Origin: Candidatus Halarchaeoplasma halalkaliphilum | Lineage (GTDB): Archaea; Thermoplasmatota; Thermoplasmata; Halarchaeoplasmatales; Halarchaeoplasmataceae | Assembly: GCA_007133925.1 (NCBI GenBank) | Contig: SLLU01000069.1 | Span: 1 to 35,513, forward strand | Length of the DNA stretch: 35,513 nt | Direction: 5' to 3' | In this document: piece after piece, positions 1 through 9,105 of the stretch | Layout of the letters: the number at the start of each line of letters is the position of its first letter | Numbering within the stretch: the stretch's first letter is position 1 | The notes under the pieces: model-generated | The model's database searches: none | What the model was told of the DNA's origin: nothing | Seen by the model: the letters and a program-made list of their open reading frames with translations, nothing else | Translations under genes and position numbers: made by a program

Positions 1-3000
1 AGGCTGGCTGCAACAACGGCAACGATGATCAGTGCGATCATCCACAAGGGAATGCCTGTGGAGGGGTCGATCACTTCGAAGGAGGCAGAAGTGTACTCAG
101 CCTCATCCCCTCGGGGATGTTCAGGACGGATCACAATTCTGTAATCTCCACCTCTATCTGGGGTGACCAGTTCGATATAGAATGAACCATCACCACTGGA
201 TATAGCATCCGCCTCAACGATGGGGGTGCCATCCGCATCCACAAGGAACGCTCGAATTAACATATCTGGGATGGGTTTGCTGTCATGATCCCTAACGATT
301 TCCCCGAAGATTTCAATGAAATCTCCTATATTCAAATCGACCTGGCTGAAGTAAACCCCAACGAACCTCAGTTCCATAGGTTCGATGGTTATTTCCCGAG
401 AGATGCTGATGTTGCCATATTCGTTTACCAACTCAACTGTGATAGTTATCGTACCTGTAGTGTCCACGTTCCAGGTCCTGGAAGCTGTCACTATCTCACC
501 TACAGGTATATCAATGGTAGTACTGCCTATGTTCTCATTCTCGTGAGAAAAGAGGATCTCCGCATCTCTGAGAACTGTTCCCCCGTTATTTTCGATATTC
601 ACGGATATCTCAAGATCATCTCGTTCCATCACGGAATCGTCTTGGATATCTTCCCCGTTAACCTTCAATTCGATTTCTGGAGAATAGAACTCCGGTTGCG
701 GCGGTGCTCTCACGAGGACTTCAGTGAAGGCTTCATTGTTATCTATGTTGTGATCTCTTGGTGGGTCCGTTTCGGGATCCACGAACACGCGGATGTGTCT
801 TACTTCCTCTATTAAATTATCATGGGATAAGGTGGCGTCCCAGAAAATGCTGGCAGTCCTTACCGCATTTCGGGATACTGCTACAGTGGCAGTATCGATA
901 AGATTGTAATTTCCGCCATCGAGAATGTAAAAGCGTACTGTTGCTTCACTCACGTCTACCATGCCCACATTTGAGATGTCTGCGGAGATGACGGCAGTTT
1001 CCCCGACCATCAGGTCCCCGGGAGCCACTTCCACGTCACCATCGGAGACAGCCAGATCCGGCGTGTACACATCTTCAAACACTACCGGGATTGTATACAC
1101 ATATACGTCGGACGGATAATTCGGAATAGCGACATCCATACTTATTTCATGTTCTTCATATTCTGCTATGAGTTCGTAGTTACCAACAAAGGTAGGACCA
1201 TGTATGTTAACTATGTCGGAAAGGGCTGGTAAATAAACGATACCGTTTGCTGTGGTTCCCGATTGACTCTCGTCAGGGTCGTATGAGCTTTCCAATGTAA
1301 CATCCACATCACCCAATAATACGTCTCCGTGGCTCCTGGTTTCCACACGAACCCATCGAGACACTTCTATCCGGCCAGTACCAGAAACCACTACGGAAGG
1401 TGTGGCCACGGCCAATAGTTTAGCCTCGGTATGTTCAAAATCGTTTAGATGACCGGTGAAGGTACTGTCAGTACCTTCCATCCTTGTGGGATTGATGTGT
1501 ATGTCAGTTGAGGTGAAAGTCGAGCCAAAGACTTCAAAAAGTTCCGATGTCACGTGCATGGGACCTCTTACCGTGCTATCGCTTATTGTCAACGTTGAAT
1601 CATCGACGGCGTGGATCCGTACTTCCATATCTATGATGCAGTCATTCCGCACTTCTAGGATTCCCTGGTCCTCTATGATTATGTTCATGCGGTAGTCCGA
1701 ATATGCCCTTATGCTATCGAACACCAATCGCCCCTGATCCCGGACTATTATTCCGTATTGATTATGCCGTTCCTGCACCATCCTAAGGTTGCCATTGATG
1801 GTGAGTTCACCGCCTTGCTCAACTACGATGAACCCGTTGGGACTGAATGTGCCTCTGCTTTGAGTATTGGCCACTATAAGATCGAAGGCGTAGTCCACGC
1901 TGAATATGGGTTTGGTAACAGTCCGGTGTGCTTCCAAAACATCATCCAGCAATACTTCCACCCTTATCTCTCTATTTCCTCGTGTGGATGGGTTCCATGT
2001 GGTGGTCACCTCCGCCGTGCCCTGGGCCGGGATCGTTAACATTTGACTGGTCCCGGTTATTTCAACATTATCCGCATAAAAGCGTACTCGAGCATCAGCC
2101 AAGGCACCCTCATTATGGATCACTGCTGTTATGTCTAAATCATTCCCCATCTCCGGAAGGTCCTCGGATAAAGATATGCTTTCCACGGATAGGATAGGGG
2201 GTTTAACGATGGTCAGATCCCGTGTCTGTTGCTGTTCGCCAAGTGTAATCATTACAACTCTCGTTTCACTTAGTTCATCCGACACCATCTGTGCCAGCCA
2301 CGTTTGTTCCACAGTGGTAGTTCCTCCGCCGATCAATTCGGGAACAAGCTTTTCGCCCACTAGAGTGCCGTCGATATAAAAATTCGCGTAAGTGCTCCTT
2401 GAACCATATTCTCCAGCATTCATTATATGGGCAGACATAGTGAGGGTTTCACCTTCGTGTATTGTGGCGGGATCAAGTTCAAAATTGGTGATCTGGAGAT
2501 CCGCCTTTTCAAGTATAGTTATCGTTCGGGTACGTACGTTATCATCTGTGGTTTGCTGATGTATCTCTCCGTCAGGGTCCACTACCACTATAATCTGGTA
2601 TGTCCCTGTAGAAGGATAATCCCATACTAATGGTTCGGTCACCACATCTTCCTCACCCTGACCTTTGATGCTTACGAACCTTGTACCGAACTGGTTTCCC
2701 GGATCCTGCTCATCGTAATAGAAGGCAACTGTAACGTTCTCCACATCCGCTTCACCCATATTGTCTATACGGGCTGAAACGTGCACTTCGGCCCCGTCTT
2801 CGACTTCACTGCCCGGGTTGAATATGATCTCCCGTACCCTCAGGTGTGCCTGGCCAGGGAGTTCCATATCGAATTCCAGATCGGTTCTGATCAGATTATC
2901 AACCAGATTCGGGAAAGATTTGAGGGAAAGGTCTCTGGAAGCTTCGATTTCGTCGATCTCAAATTCCTCGTTCTCGTAGGTACCGTCCAAAATGTATGTA

Positions 3001-4655
3001 CCCCCTACGAACTTACTGTTCGGCCAGTTTTCAGGATGAGTGATATTGTCGCTGAGTAAGAACATGACCGTCCGTCCATTGCTAAGGGTTATGTAGCCTG
3101 TTCCCGGTTCATATATTGTTTCGTAAACCCGTTCCATGTAATCCAATGCCTCGGGGTTATGAACCGGATCGTTGTATGTACCTCTCATATTGTTGGGCAT
3201 TATCTCAGCACCCTTCAACACGTTTCCGGCTGTATCCATCGCAGTTACTTCCACCCAACGATACATGTTAACTATAGATTCATCGTCTGTTACCACTATG
3301 GGATCCCCGTCCGGTCTGGGCAATACCCCTTCGGGCAGTTCCAGACCATAGGTTCGAAGGGTGGAACCACCCAGGACCCGTATGACCCTGTGACTAAGGT
3401 CCGCATTTGCCATCCATGAGGTCTTGTCCGTGATGACCCGACCAGATCCGGGCCGGGGATTCACATCCGACGGGTTGAAATCTATGTCGATAACACTGTT
3501 GATCACCGTCATGGTTGAGTCCCACAGATGTATATCGTTGTCAAAGGCTGAATGAAGGGTTATTGATTCTATTGATATGGAAGCATTCTCGTTATCAGGA
3601 TCACCCATCGAATTGGATAGGGATACCGTCAGATCGAATGTGTAGTCACCATTTATCTTGCTGAGTCCGGGTTCGAATATATTGATTTCATCGAAAATCA
3701 GGCTACCGCCCGTGTTCATTATGGTAAAAGCCTCCTGGGGACCATCCGGGGATTGGTAGATCAGACTATCTTCCGCAGTATATTCGGTCCCGGTTCTGTA
3801 CCTCACTTCCATGACCAACGCACTTATCCTATCGAAAGGGTTGATATATGGATAACCCTGGGCTATAGATGGAAATTGAGGGTTGGCCAATTCCCATAAA
3901 TTAATAGTCATAGAGTCTCCGGGTCCCAGTACTGGAGGAATCGGGCCGCTGTAATCTGCGGGATACCACTGCATTGGTGAAAGGTGGTCATTACGATAAT
4001 AACCTCTTATTTCGGAATCCTCCAAAAGGACGTGGGACCCCATGTTGGCTATGAGTCGGGGACAATCATTATTGTCGTGTTCTCCCACTCGCATTTCGGA
4101 AGCACCCCAGGTAAAATCATAGTTCGGAACCTCATCCAGAGGTTCGAAGGTGGAGTCTCTCAATGTGAGGGTTGAGCCTTCGAGATAAACCCATCCAGGG
4201 AATTTAAAAGACGAGCCTTCCAGAAGTTCGATGGCGCCGTTGAAGGCGGAAATGTTAGTCTTTAGGAACGGCCTAAGAACAGTTCCCTCTCCTCTAAGGC
4301 TGGTGGTGATTTCACTGTTCCTCAGTGTCAATCTACCACCGTTTATGATGATGTTTCTTGGATTATACCCGTCTATCAACAGTACCATGGAGGTGTCTAT
4401 CAATTCGAGATGCCCGTTCGGACCGATCTCGATACTGGCATCCAGGGGAAGTTGTACGCCAGATAAGGTAACTGGTTGGTTTATGATCCACACATCGCCC
4501 TCCCCATCCCATCCGTGGATATCATTGTCAATGACCATTCCGTCGGGACTCTCCGCTAAATCATGTGCAAATGCCGGAAATGTTGCACTTATTAACAATA
4601 TAATCGTTGCTACTAGCCCAAATAATCTCAGATGCTCTGCTTTTTTATGGTTCAT
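1..4655 (-). CDS. Giant secreted/surface protein with CARDB-like and beta-helix-like regions (C-terminus cut by window)
   Basis: One uninterrupted reading frame of at least 1551 codons runs from an ATG at 4655 off the window edge. A GGTGG ribosome-binding site (4661-4665) lies five bases upstream. Residues 1 to about 33 are a signal peptide (charged start, hydrophobic core, AFAHD cleavage region). Residues of roughly 50-300 and 930-1070 hold short repeated strands of the type LxLxDSxF/GxLxVxN, as in right-handed beta-helix proteins. About five Ig-like domains of the CARDB type start near residues 600, 715, 818, 1197 and 1318, with recurring signatures such as VSARIDNMGEADV and ISADISNVGMVDV. 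A further beta domain resembling a carboxypeptidase-regulatory fold begins near 1430. The visible end is the start of a hydrophobic helix (IPLWMIALIIVAVV), so the protein is probably anchored by a C-terminal membrane segment. Such proteins are typical archaeal cell-surface or S-layer-associated proteins; the ligand is unknown. Domain borders are by eye. Confidence 0.88.
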   Translation of the reverse strand, partial: MNHKKAEHLRLFGLVATIILLISATFPAFAHDLAESPDGMVIDNDIHGWDGEGDVWIINQPVTLSGVQLPLDASIEIGPNGHLELIDTSMVLLIDGYNPRNIIINGGRLTLRNSEITTSLRGEGTVLRPFLKTNISAFNGAIELLEGSSFKFPGWVYLEGSTLTLRDSTFEPLDEVPNYDFTWGASEMRVGEHDNNDCPRLIANMGSHVLLEDSEIRGYYRNDHLSPMQWYPADYSGPIPPVLGPGDSMTINLWELANPQFPSIAQGYPYINPFDRISALVMEVRYRTGTEYTAEDSLIYQSPDGPQEAFTIMNTGGSLIFDEINIFEPGLSKINGDYTFDLTVSLSNSMGDPDNENASISIESITLHSAFDNDIHLWDSTMTVINSVIDIDFNPSDVNPRPGSGRVITDKTSWMANADLSHRVIRVLGGSTLRTYGLELPEGVLPRPDGDPIVVTDDESIVNMYRWVEVTAMDTAGNVLKGAEIMPNNMRGTYNDPVHNPEALDYMERVYETIYEPGTGYITLSNGRTVMFLLSDNITHPENWPNSKFVGGTYILDGTYENEEFEIDEIEASRDLSLKSFPNLVDNLIRTDLEFDMELPGQAHLRVREIIFNPGSEVEDGAEVHVSARIDNMGEADVENVTVAFYYDEQDPGNQFGTRFVSIKGQGEEDVVTEPLVWDYPSTGTYQIIVVVDPDGEIHQQTTDDNVRTRTITILEKADLQITNFELDPATIHEGETLTMSAHIMNAGEYGSRSTYANFYIDGTLVGEKLVPELIGGGTTTVEQTWLAQMVSDELSETRVVMITLGEQQQTRDLTIVKPPILSVESISLSEDLPEMGNDLDITAVIHNEGALADARVRFYADNVEITGTSQMLTIPAQGTAEVTTTWNPSTRGNREIRVEVLLDDVLEAHRTVTKPIFSVDYAFDLIVANTQSRGTFSPNGFIVVEQGGELTINGNLRMVQERHNQYGIIVRDQGRLVFDSIRAYSDYRMNIIIEDQGILEVRNDCIIDMEVRIHAVDDSTLTISDSTVRGPMHVTSELFEVFGSTFTSTDIHINPTRMEGTDSTFTGHLNDFEHTEAKLLAVATPSVVVSGTGRIEVSRWVRVETRSHGDVLLGDVDVTLESSYDPDESQSGTTANGIVYLPALSDIVNIHGPTFVGNYELIAEYEEHEISMDVAIPNYPSDVYVYTIPVVFEDVYTPDLAVSDGDVEVAPGDLMVGETAVISADISNVGMVDVSEATVRFYILDGGNYNLIDTATVAVSRNAVRTASIFWDATLSHDNLIEEVRHIRVFVDPETDPPRDHNIDNNEAFTEVLVRAPPQPEFYSPEIELKVNGEDIQDDSVMERDDLEISVNIENNGGTVLRDAEILFSHENENIGSTTIDIPVGEIVTASRTWNVDTTGTITITVELVNEYGNISISREITIEPMELRFVGVYFSQVDLNIGDFIEIFGEIVRDHDSKPIPDMLIRAFLVDADGTPIVEADAISSGDGSFYIELVTPDRGGDYRIVIRPEHPRGDEAEYTSASFEVIDPSTGIPLWMIALIIVAVVAAS

Positions 4656-4704
4656 ATCTTCCACCAAGGATCGCTACCTTTTGTTCTTCTAACATCCTAC
4701 GCTC

Positions 4705-4715
4705 ACCTATAAAGT
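4705..4715 (-). promoter_or_regulatory. TATA-like box for the giant surface protein
   Basis: The minus strand reads ACTTTATAGGT about 55 bases before the ATG. This would give a leader of roughly 25-30 bases containing the GGTGG ribosome-binding site. A second AT-rich stretch (TTTATATAGG near 4750) is a possible alternative. Confidence 0.4.
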
Positions 4716-4810
4716 GTTTTGCATTTACTATGGATATGACATAATCCTATATAAAAGATTCTCTTAGAGCGTTGAATTAGTTATTATGATCGTTACCAAA
4801 TGTAAAAATG

Positions 4811-4818
4811 TTTAATAA
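4811..4818 (+). promoter_or_regulatory. TATA-like box for DP1
   Basis: TTTAATAA is centred about 33 bases before the ATG at 4848, so the mRNA would have only a few bases of leader. This agrees with the lack of a Shine-Dalgarno sequence there. Confidence 0.45.
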
Positions 4819-4847
4819 TCAGTGATAGCATTGGTATTTTGATTGGG

Positions 4848-6287
4848 ATGCGCGAGACCATTCTAAGAGAATTAGCTGAAAATAACACGCTGCTTTCACC
4901 GGGCGCATGGGAGTATCTGGATACATTGGATGATCCGGTTTCTATCGTACAAGAGATGGTAAGAACTTCCACCGACCTGCCCTTCCCCGTCGGACGGGAT
5001 GTTTTGGTCCCTTTCGTGGAGGCAAAACGCCCTTCTAGAAAAGAGAAAACACCGGATGTAAGGCCACCATCCATAAAAACCCACGAAGTGAAGATCAGAT
5101 CGGATATAACCGGTAATTCGACCTGCACGGGAGAGTTGTCTGATTTCACCAACCATTTCATGGACCGATACAATAAGCTCAAGACTATCCTGATAAGGAG
5201 AAGAGAGGCAAAAGGTATTTTGAACATCAACAATGTGGTGAAAAGAAAAGGCGAGGCCCGGATCATCGCCATGATAGGGGACGTATCAACCACCTCAAAC
5301 GGCAACATATCACTTACCCTTGAAGACCCAACCGGGCATATCAGAGGATTTATCTCGTCTGAAAGCGGTGCTTACAGTACCGACCTGTTGGAAGACGAGG
5401 TCGTAATAGCGGTGGGCAAGGTTTGGGAGAAAAAGAAAAGTTTCGACACCACCTTCGCCATAAACGAGATAATCCGTCCAGGGGTACCCAGAAGTGTGGT
5501 CAAAAGGAGCACCGATGTCCAGGGGAAGATCGCTTTCATAGGCGATATCCACATAGGTAGTAAAACATTCCTTAAGGATAGTTGGGAACGTTTTCTATCA
5601 TGGATGGAATCGGGGGAAAACGGTTCCTCCGAAATAGGATACCTGATTATTGCCGGGGACCTGATAGACGGCATCGGCATATACCCCAATCAAGAAGACG
5701 AATTGGAAATAAAAGATATTTATGAACAGTACAGGGTATTGGGAAAGATGCTCAGGAGGATACCATCCCATGTCCAGATAGTCGCAATTCCAGGCAACCA
5801 CGATATAGTTCGAAACATGGAACCCCAGCCATCGCTACCCAAGAACGTACAGGATTTATTTCCGGACAACGTCATCTTCTGCGGAAATCCATCCATGATC
5901 CACATAGGAGGTATCAAGATCCTTATGTACCACGGGGGTAGCATAAACGACCTGTCGGACATGCTCTCCAGCGTGGACACTGATCAACCCTGCACAGCCA
6001 TGAAGGAGATGCTGGAGAGAAGGCATCTGGTACCGGTTTACGGCAAGAAAACACCCATCGCACCTGAAAAAGAAGACATGTTGGTGATTAACGATGTGCC
6101 GGATATATTCGTAACAGGTCATATGCACAAAACAGACGTTATGCAGCATTACAATACATTATTGATTAACGCTTCAACATGGCAAGACCAAACGGATTAT
6201 CAAAAGATGCGGGATATACAGCCGGATCCGGCCTATGTGATCATATACGACCCTGTCTTGAATCAGGTGGACAAAAAGAAATGCTAG
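4848..6287 (+). CDS. dp1: DNA polymerase D small subunit DP1 (exonuclease/phosphoesterase subunit)
   Basis: A 479-residue protein, small subunit of the archaeal replicative polymerase PolD; the family supplies the 3'-5' proofreading exonuclease. An OB-fold occupies roughly residues 130-215. It is followed by a calcineurin-like phosphoesterase domain with all metal-binding motifs in order: GDIH (D233, H235), GDLID (D271), GNHD (N317-D319) and GHMH (H425, H427). The nuclease should therefore be active. I chose the ATG at 4848 rather than the TTG nine bases earlier, because a TATA-like box at 4811-4818 places the transcript start just ahead of it. The N-terminus is short relative to longer family members. 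The large subunit DP2 is not in the window. It is divergent from the giant surface protein, and a T-run just after the stop probably ends the transcript. Confidence 0.95.
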   Translation: MRETILRELAENNTLLSPGAWEYLDTLDDPVSIVQEMVRTSTDLPFPVGRDVLVPFVEAKRPSRKEKTPDVRPPSIKTHEVKIRSDITGNSTCTGELSDFTNHFMDRYNKLKTILIRRREAKGILNINNVVKRKGEARIIAMIGDVSTTSNGNISLTLEDPTGHIRGFISSESGAYSTDLLEDEVVIAVGKVWEKKKSFDTTFAINEIIRPGVPRSVVKRSTDVQGKIAFIGDIHIGSKTFLKDSWERFLSWMESGENGSSEIGYLIIAGDLIDGIGIYPNQEDELEIKDIYEQYRVLGKMLRRIPSHVQIVAIPGNHDIVRNMEPQPSLPKNVQDLFPDNVIFCGNPSMIHIGGIKILMYHGGSINDLSDMLSSVDTDQPCTAMKEMLERRHLVPVYGKKTPIAPEKEDMLVINDVPDIFVTGHMHKTDVMQHYNTLLINASTWQDQTDYQKMRDIQPDPAYVIIYDPVLNQVDKKKC

Positions 6288-6302
6288 TACCACTGACATA
6301 GA

Positions 6303-6310
6303 AGTTTTTT
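6303..6310 (+). terminator. T-run downstream of DP1
   Basis: A run of six T residues lies about 15-20 bases after the DP1 stop codon, as at archaeal intrinsic terminators. No strong hairpin precedes it. Confidence 0.4.
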
Positions 6311-6390
6311 AGACTTATTCTAATTACACCGATAAGGGATTGATTCGTGAACCCTTGGTTCAAACCCCTTGTGTTACAAGTAAAATAAAA

Positions 6391-6487
6391 TGTCGGGGGC
6401 GGGGTTTGAACCCGCGGCCTCTAGATGTCCCAGGAACGCTCGATTTCCCTATGAGTCTAGCGCTCCACCAAGCTGAGCTACCCCGAC
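6391..6487 (-). tRNA. tRNA-Met(CAT), probably elongator, with intron
   Basis: The mature parts fold as a full cloverleaf: acceptor GTCGGGG/CCCCGAC with discriminator A, D-arm GCTC/GAGC, anticodon stem CTAGA/TCTAG around loop CTCATAA, T-arm GCGGG/CCCGC around TTCAAAC. The anticodon is CAT. A 23-base insertion sits exactly after position 37. The anticodon stem lacks the three G-C pairs of an initiator, and the other CAT tRNA here (11720-11793) has the GGGCCCG acceptor of archaeal tRNA-Ile2, so elongator Met is the better call. CCA is not encoded. It begins 12 bases after the eS1 stop on the same strand, so it may be processed from that transcript. Confidence 0.95.
6427..6449 (-). other. tRNA-Met intron (23 nt, position 37/38)
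   Basis: Removing these bases restores a seven-base anticodon loop (CTCATAA) closed by a five-pair stem. The position is the canonical archaeal one, cut by the tRNA splicing endonuclease at a bulge-helix-bulge. I did not verify the exact bulge geometry. Confidence 0.9.
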
Positions 6488-6498
6488 ATAGGGAAACT

Positions 6499-7392
6499 CT
6501 AGTCCTTTCCATGAAGGGCGTTATGTATCTTCTTGGTAAATGCCGGGCCGACGCCCTCCACCTTCAACAGATCTTCCTCGGTAGCGTTCTTCAGCTGCTC
6601 GAGAGTTCTGTAACCCCCTCCATAGAGTTTTTCCGCCATCGTGGGACCGACACCGTCTATGGTCTGGAATTCCTGTAGTATATCCGGTTTGGACAGGACC
6701 TTCTCGGGTTCGGGCATTGTTTCTTCTTCCTCTACCACGGTGACCTCTTCCTTCACCTCTTCTTCCGTTAATATCAGGTCTTCCACCATTTCACTTTCAG
6801 GTATGGAAAGTATCTTGGATTTGCATATCTCCACAGTACGGAGTGGATATATCTCCTTGCAATCTTTCTTGATCTGGCTAGCAAGGGATCCGAACAGCAT
6901 CTTTTGAACCAGTTGAGACAGTGTGGATTTCGAAGCGGTCTCTGTTATGATCTCCATCTGCTTGTTACGTAGAGACCTCTTTATGGAGGTGTTGATCCTT
7001 TTGTTGGTAACCGAAAGTACCTTTATTCTAATCTTATAACCCTCTTTTGTGGAAACATCGAAGGCTGGATCTATCTTTGACCTTCTTCGACGGGTCAGAC
7101 GTCTAACAAAATCAGATGTCATATCATGACCGTAGAACTGGGTTCTGCATTCGCCACCCCTGATGGCATTGACCCTCAACTTGACCTTTACATGTACTTT
7201 GGAAAAATCTCCGGCCAGTTCTTGAAGACTGATCTCAGATATCCTACCAAGCAATAATTCCGGATCCGCTGAAGGTGTTTCACCCACCTTTGCACCCTGG
7301 AACATGTCCGGTGCTACTATGGTGTACCAACTCTTTGATTTCCATTTGTCCTTTACCCGTCTGGATGCTAGTCTGGACTTTCGCCTTGCCAT
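6499..7392 (-). CDS. rps3ae: Ribosomal protein eS1 (S3Ae) with C-terminal helix-hairpin-helix extension
   Basis: 297 residues. About the first 200 match the small-subunit protein eS1: a basic start (MARRKSRLASRRVKDKWKSK), the WYTIVAPDMF segment, an ELAGDFSKV region and a basic LTRRRRSKID patch. After an acidic linker rich in Glu and Val (about 205-235) comes a tandem helix-hairpin-helix of about 60 residues with two hairpin motifs, IDGVGPTMAEKL and VEGVGPAFTKKI. Archaeal eS1 is usually near 200 residues, so the tail is an added domain of the kind that binds DNA or RNA backbones. The start is backed by a GGGG ribosome-binding site (7400-7403) and a TATA-like box (7431-7442). It lies downstream of SerRS and just upstream of tRNA-Met. 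eS1 identity is firm; the role of the tail is unknown. Confidence 0.93.
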   Translation of the reverse strand: MARRKSRLASRRVKDKWKSKSWYTIVAPDMFQGAKVGETPSADPELLLGRISEISLQELAGDFSKVHVKVKLRVNAIRGGECRTQFYGHDMTSDFVRRLTRRRRSKIDPAFDVSTKEGYKIRIKVLSVTNKRINTSIKRSLRNKQMEIITETASKSTLSQLVQKMLFGSLASQIKKDCKEIYPLRTVEICKSKILSIPESEMVEDLILTEEEVKEEVTVVEEEETMPEPEKVLSKPDILQEFQTIDGVGPTMAEKLYGGGYRTLEQLKNATEEDLLKVEGVGPAFTKKIHNALHGKD

Positions 7393-7430
7393 TGTGATTC
7401 CCCTGATTAACTTGGATTCATGCTATCTCC

Positions 7431-7442
7431 ATATGATATAAC
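7431..7442 (-). promoter_or_regulatory. TATA-like box for eS1/tRNA-Met
   Basis: The minus strand reads GTTATATCATAT about 45 bases before the eS1 ATG, which leaves room for a short leader with the GGGG ribosome-binding site. It suggests that eS1 has its own promoter after SerRS. Confidence 0.45.
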
Positions 7443-7479
7443 AACTTTTTGGTATATGCTATGGGGACCTAGGCCTATG

Positions 7480-8994
7480 TTAAAGTAATTTTAAACCTTT
7501 CGGTGGATCTCCATGGAATTCCCTGAACCTTTCCGGCCAATCACCCGGTTCAAGACCTTTTTGGGCAAGGAAGGCTGAAGCCCACCGTTCAAGTCCGATA
7601 CCGGAGCAGCCGGAGTACAACTCTTTGGCCTGTGATTTTATGTTGAATACCTTGGTGTATTTTCCGAATATGCTGAGATTCTGAAATTCCAACCACTCAC
7701 TTTCCTTCCTGTCCCCCCGGTAGGGAAGATAGGCCTCGAAATCTATGGTCCCTTCATTTTCGTCCGCACCCTTGTCGGTACCCCCGGACTGCTGAAGGTA
7801 GAATGGTTCCACCTGAGCCATCCTCCATTCCAGTTCTAAAACCTCTTCGAACACATAAGTGTACCTTTGGATCAGTGACTCCCGTAAATCGGTAAGCTGT
7901 TCCAGTGTGCCGATATAGACCGGCTCGATACGATGGAACTCATCCACACGCTCTATCCCGTGCCTGCCCCCGGATTCGTACCTAGCGCTGGGTACGGTAC
8001 GGTCGTACACGAGTAAGGGAAGGCTTTCGTCCGCGATGGTTTGATTTCTAAGAGACCAATATATGACAGGACATTGAGCATAACATATGCCGCTTCGAGG
8101 TTCGGATATCAACTCTTTGAGGAGTGCTACGGGGATCTCCCTGGCGATCTTAACATGATCCACGAACCCCTCCCATTCCGAGGGTGTCCTTGTCAGGGGC
8201 TCCGAAACATAATAAATCTCGTTCGGGACCCCTTCCATGTGACCAGTATCGATCCACACGTCGAAGGGGACCATCATGGATTGAATGACCTCCTGAAATC
8301 CCAAGGGTTGGAGTACCTCTTCGATGGCTATCCTTTCCATTGTATTGAGTATCTTCGCCGCTTGGGGTTTGTAGAACCATTTACCCTTTGTGGGGCCCTT
8401 CAGAATCCACCCTCTTTTTTCCATCTCCACCGTGGGATCCTTGTCCCATACCATCCTTTTTTCTTGGGAACTCCAGATCAGGTTCCACTGTTCAGCTTTA
8501 CCTTTGTAATGTTGAGCATTCACTTTTTCCTGTATGCGCTTTATGATCCGGTCCACGTAGTTATTTTCCATCTGCTCCTGGGTGAGTTTTGATGCGTTGA
8601 AGCGACATAACCGTTCCTCGAACTCGATGTCCTCTGTGAAGGGGACCGTGACCGGTTCAATTGGCTTGAACTCACACTGGAGTTCCACTATATACGATAT
8701 GATATCTATTCCCCTGATGCCTATGTGGTATTCCTTTCCCAAGTTTCGGGACAAATTCTTTTTCAATCGGAATACCGCATCATGGGCCCTCACGTAGCGG
8801 TCGGAGACCACCTTCAGTTCAAGAGCATGGGGATGGAATATCATATCCTTAACGGAAGCACCACCCTCTAGGTCCTTTGGGACCCCTCTTTTGAGAAGGT
8901 CCTCTTCAGCCGCCTTGATCAATTTCGTTATGTAGTCCTGTTTGTCATCTACGTCCCCGCTGAATTTAAAGAGGCATACCAATTCAAATTTCAT
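7480..8994 (-). CDS. serS: Serine-tRNA ligase, methanogen (type 2) form
   Basis: 504 residues. It charges tRNA-Ser (and tRNA-Sec where present) with serine. Length and layout match the rare archaeal SerRS known from methanogens, with its own N-terminal tRNA-binding domain (about 1-170) and a class II catalytic core with an active-site zinc. C304 or C308 (in GICYAQCP) and C463 (in YSGCSGIG) fit the two cysteine zinc ligands of that family. Motif 3 is visible as SGIGLERWASAFLAQKG, and the C-terminus (GDWPERFREFHGDPP) is typical. The common bacterial-type SerRS has a long coiled-coil arm, absent here. It lies upstream of eS1 and divergent from the CBS gene, with a TATA-like GTTAATTACC at 9023-9032 giving a near-leaderless start. 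Confidence 0.93.
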   Translation of the reverse strand: MKFELVCLFKFSGDVDDKQDYITKLIKAAEEDLLKRGVPKDLEGGASVKDMIFHPHALELKVVSDRYVRAHDAVFRLKKNLSRNLGKEYHIGIRGIDIISYIVELQCEFKPIEPVTVPFTEDIEFEERLCRFNASKLTQEQMENNYVDRIIKRIQEKVNAQHYKGKAEQWNLIWSSQEKRMVWDKDPTVEMEKRGWILKGPTKGKWFYKPQAAKILNTMERIAIEEVLQPLGFQEVIQSMMVPFDVWIDTGHMEGVPNEIYYVSEPLTRTPSEWEGFVDHVKIAREIPVALLKELISEPRSGICYAQCPVIYWSLRNQTIADESLPLLVYDRTVPSARYESGGRHGIERVDEFHRIEPVYIGTLEQLTDLRESLIQRYTYVFEEVLELEWRMAQVEPFYLQQSGGTDKGADENEGTIDFEAYLPYRGDRKESEWLEFQNLSIFGKYTKVFNIKSQAKELYSGCSGIGLERWASAFLAQKGLEPGDWPERFREFHGDPPKGLKLL

Positions 8995-9022
8995 GTTCTA
9001 TCAAAGAAAGCAATCTACGGTA

Positions 9023-9032
9023 GGTAATTAAC
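9023..9032 (-). promoter_or_regulatory. TATA-like box for SerRS
   Basis: GTTAATTACC on the minus strand, centred about 34 bases before the SerRS ATG. No Shine-Dalgarno sequence is seen, so the leader is probably very short. Confidence 0.4.
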
Positions 9033-9062
9033 GTTTTCCGAACCATTGAATTGTTTTCGAAA

Positions 9063-9072
9063 GGTTTAACAT
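9063..9072 (+). promoter_or_regulatory. TATA-like box for the CBS-V4R-Roadblock genes
   Basis: GGTTTAACAT is centred about 38 bases before the ATG at 9106. It faces away from the SerRS promoter in the same 111-base divergent gap. Confidence 0.35.
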
Positions 9073-9105
9073 CTACTTGAATATTAGTATCCCTCGGGAT
9101 TACAC

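Noticed and set aside
285..4692. Several plus-strand ORFs of 60-180 codons across the first 4.7 kb
   Set aside because: They lie opposite one continuous minus-strand frame with a signal peptide, repeated domains and a ribosome-binding site; their own translations show no domain-like pattern.
6340..6390. A tRNA T-arm-like GGTTCAAACCCC just before tRNA-Met
   Set aside because: No acceptor or anticodon arm can be placed around it; the stem does not pair correctly.
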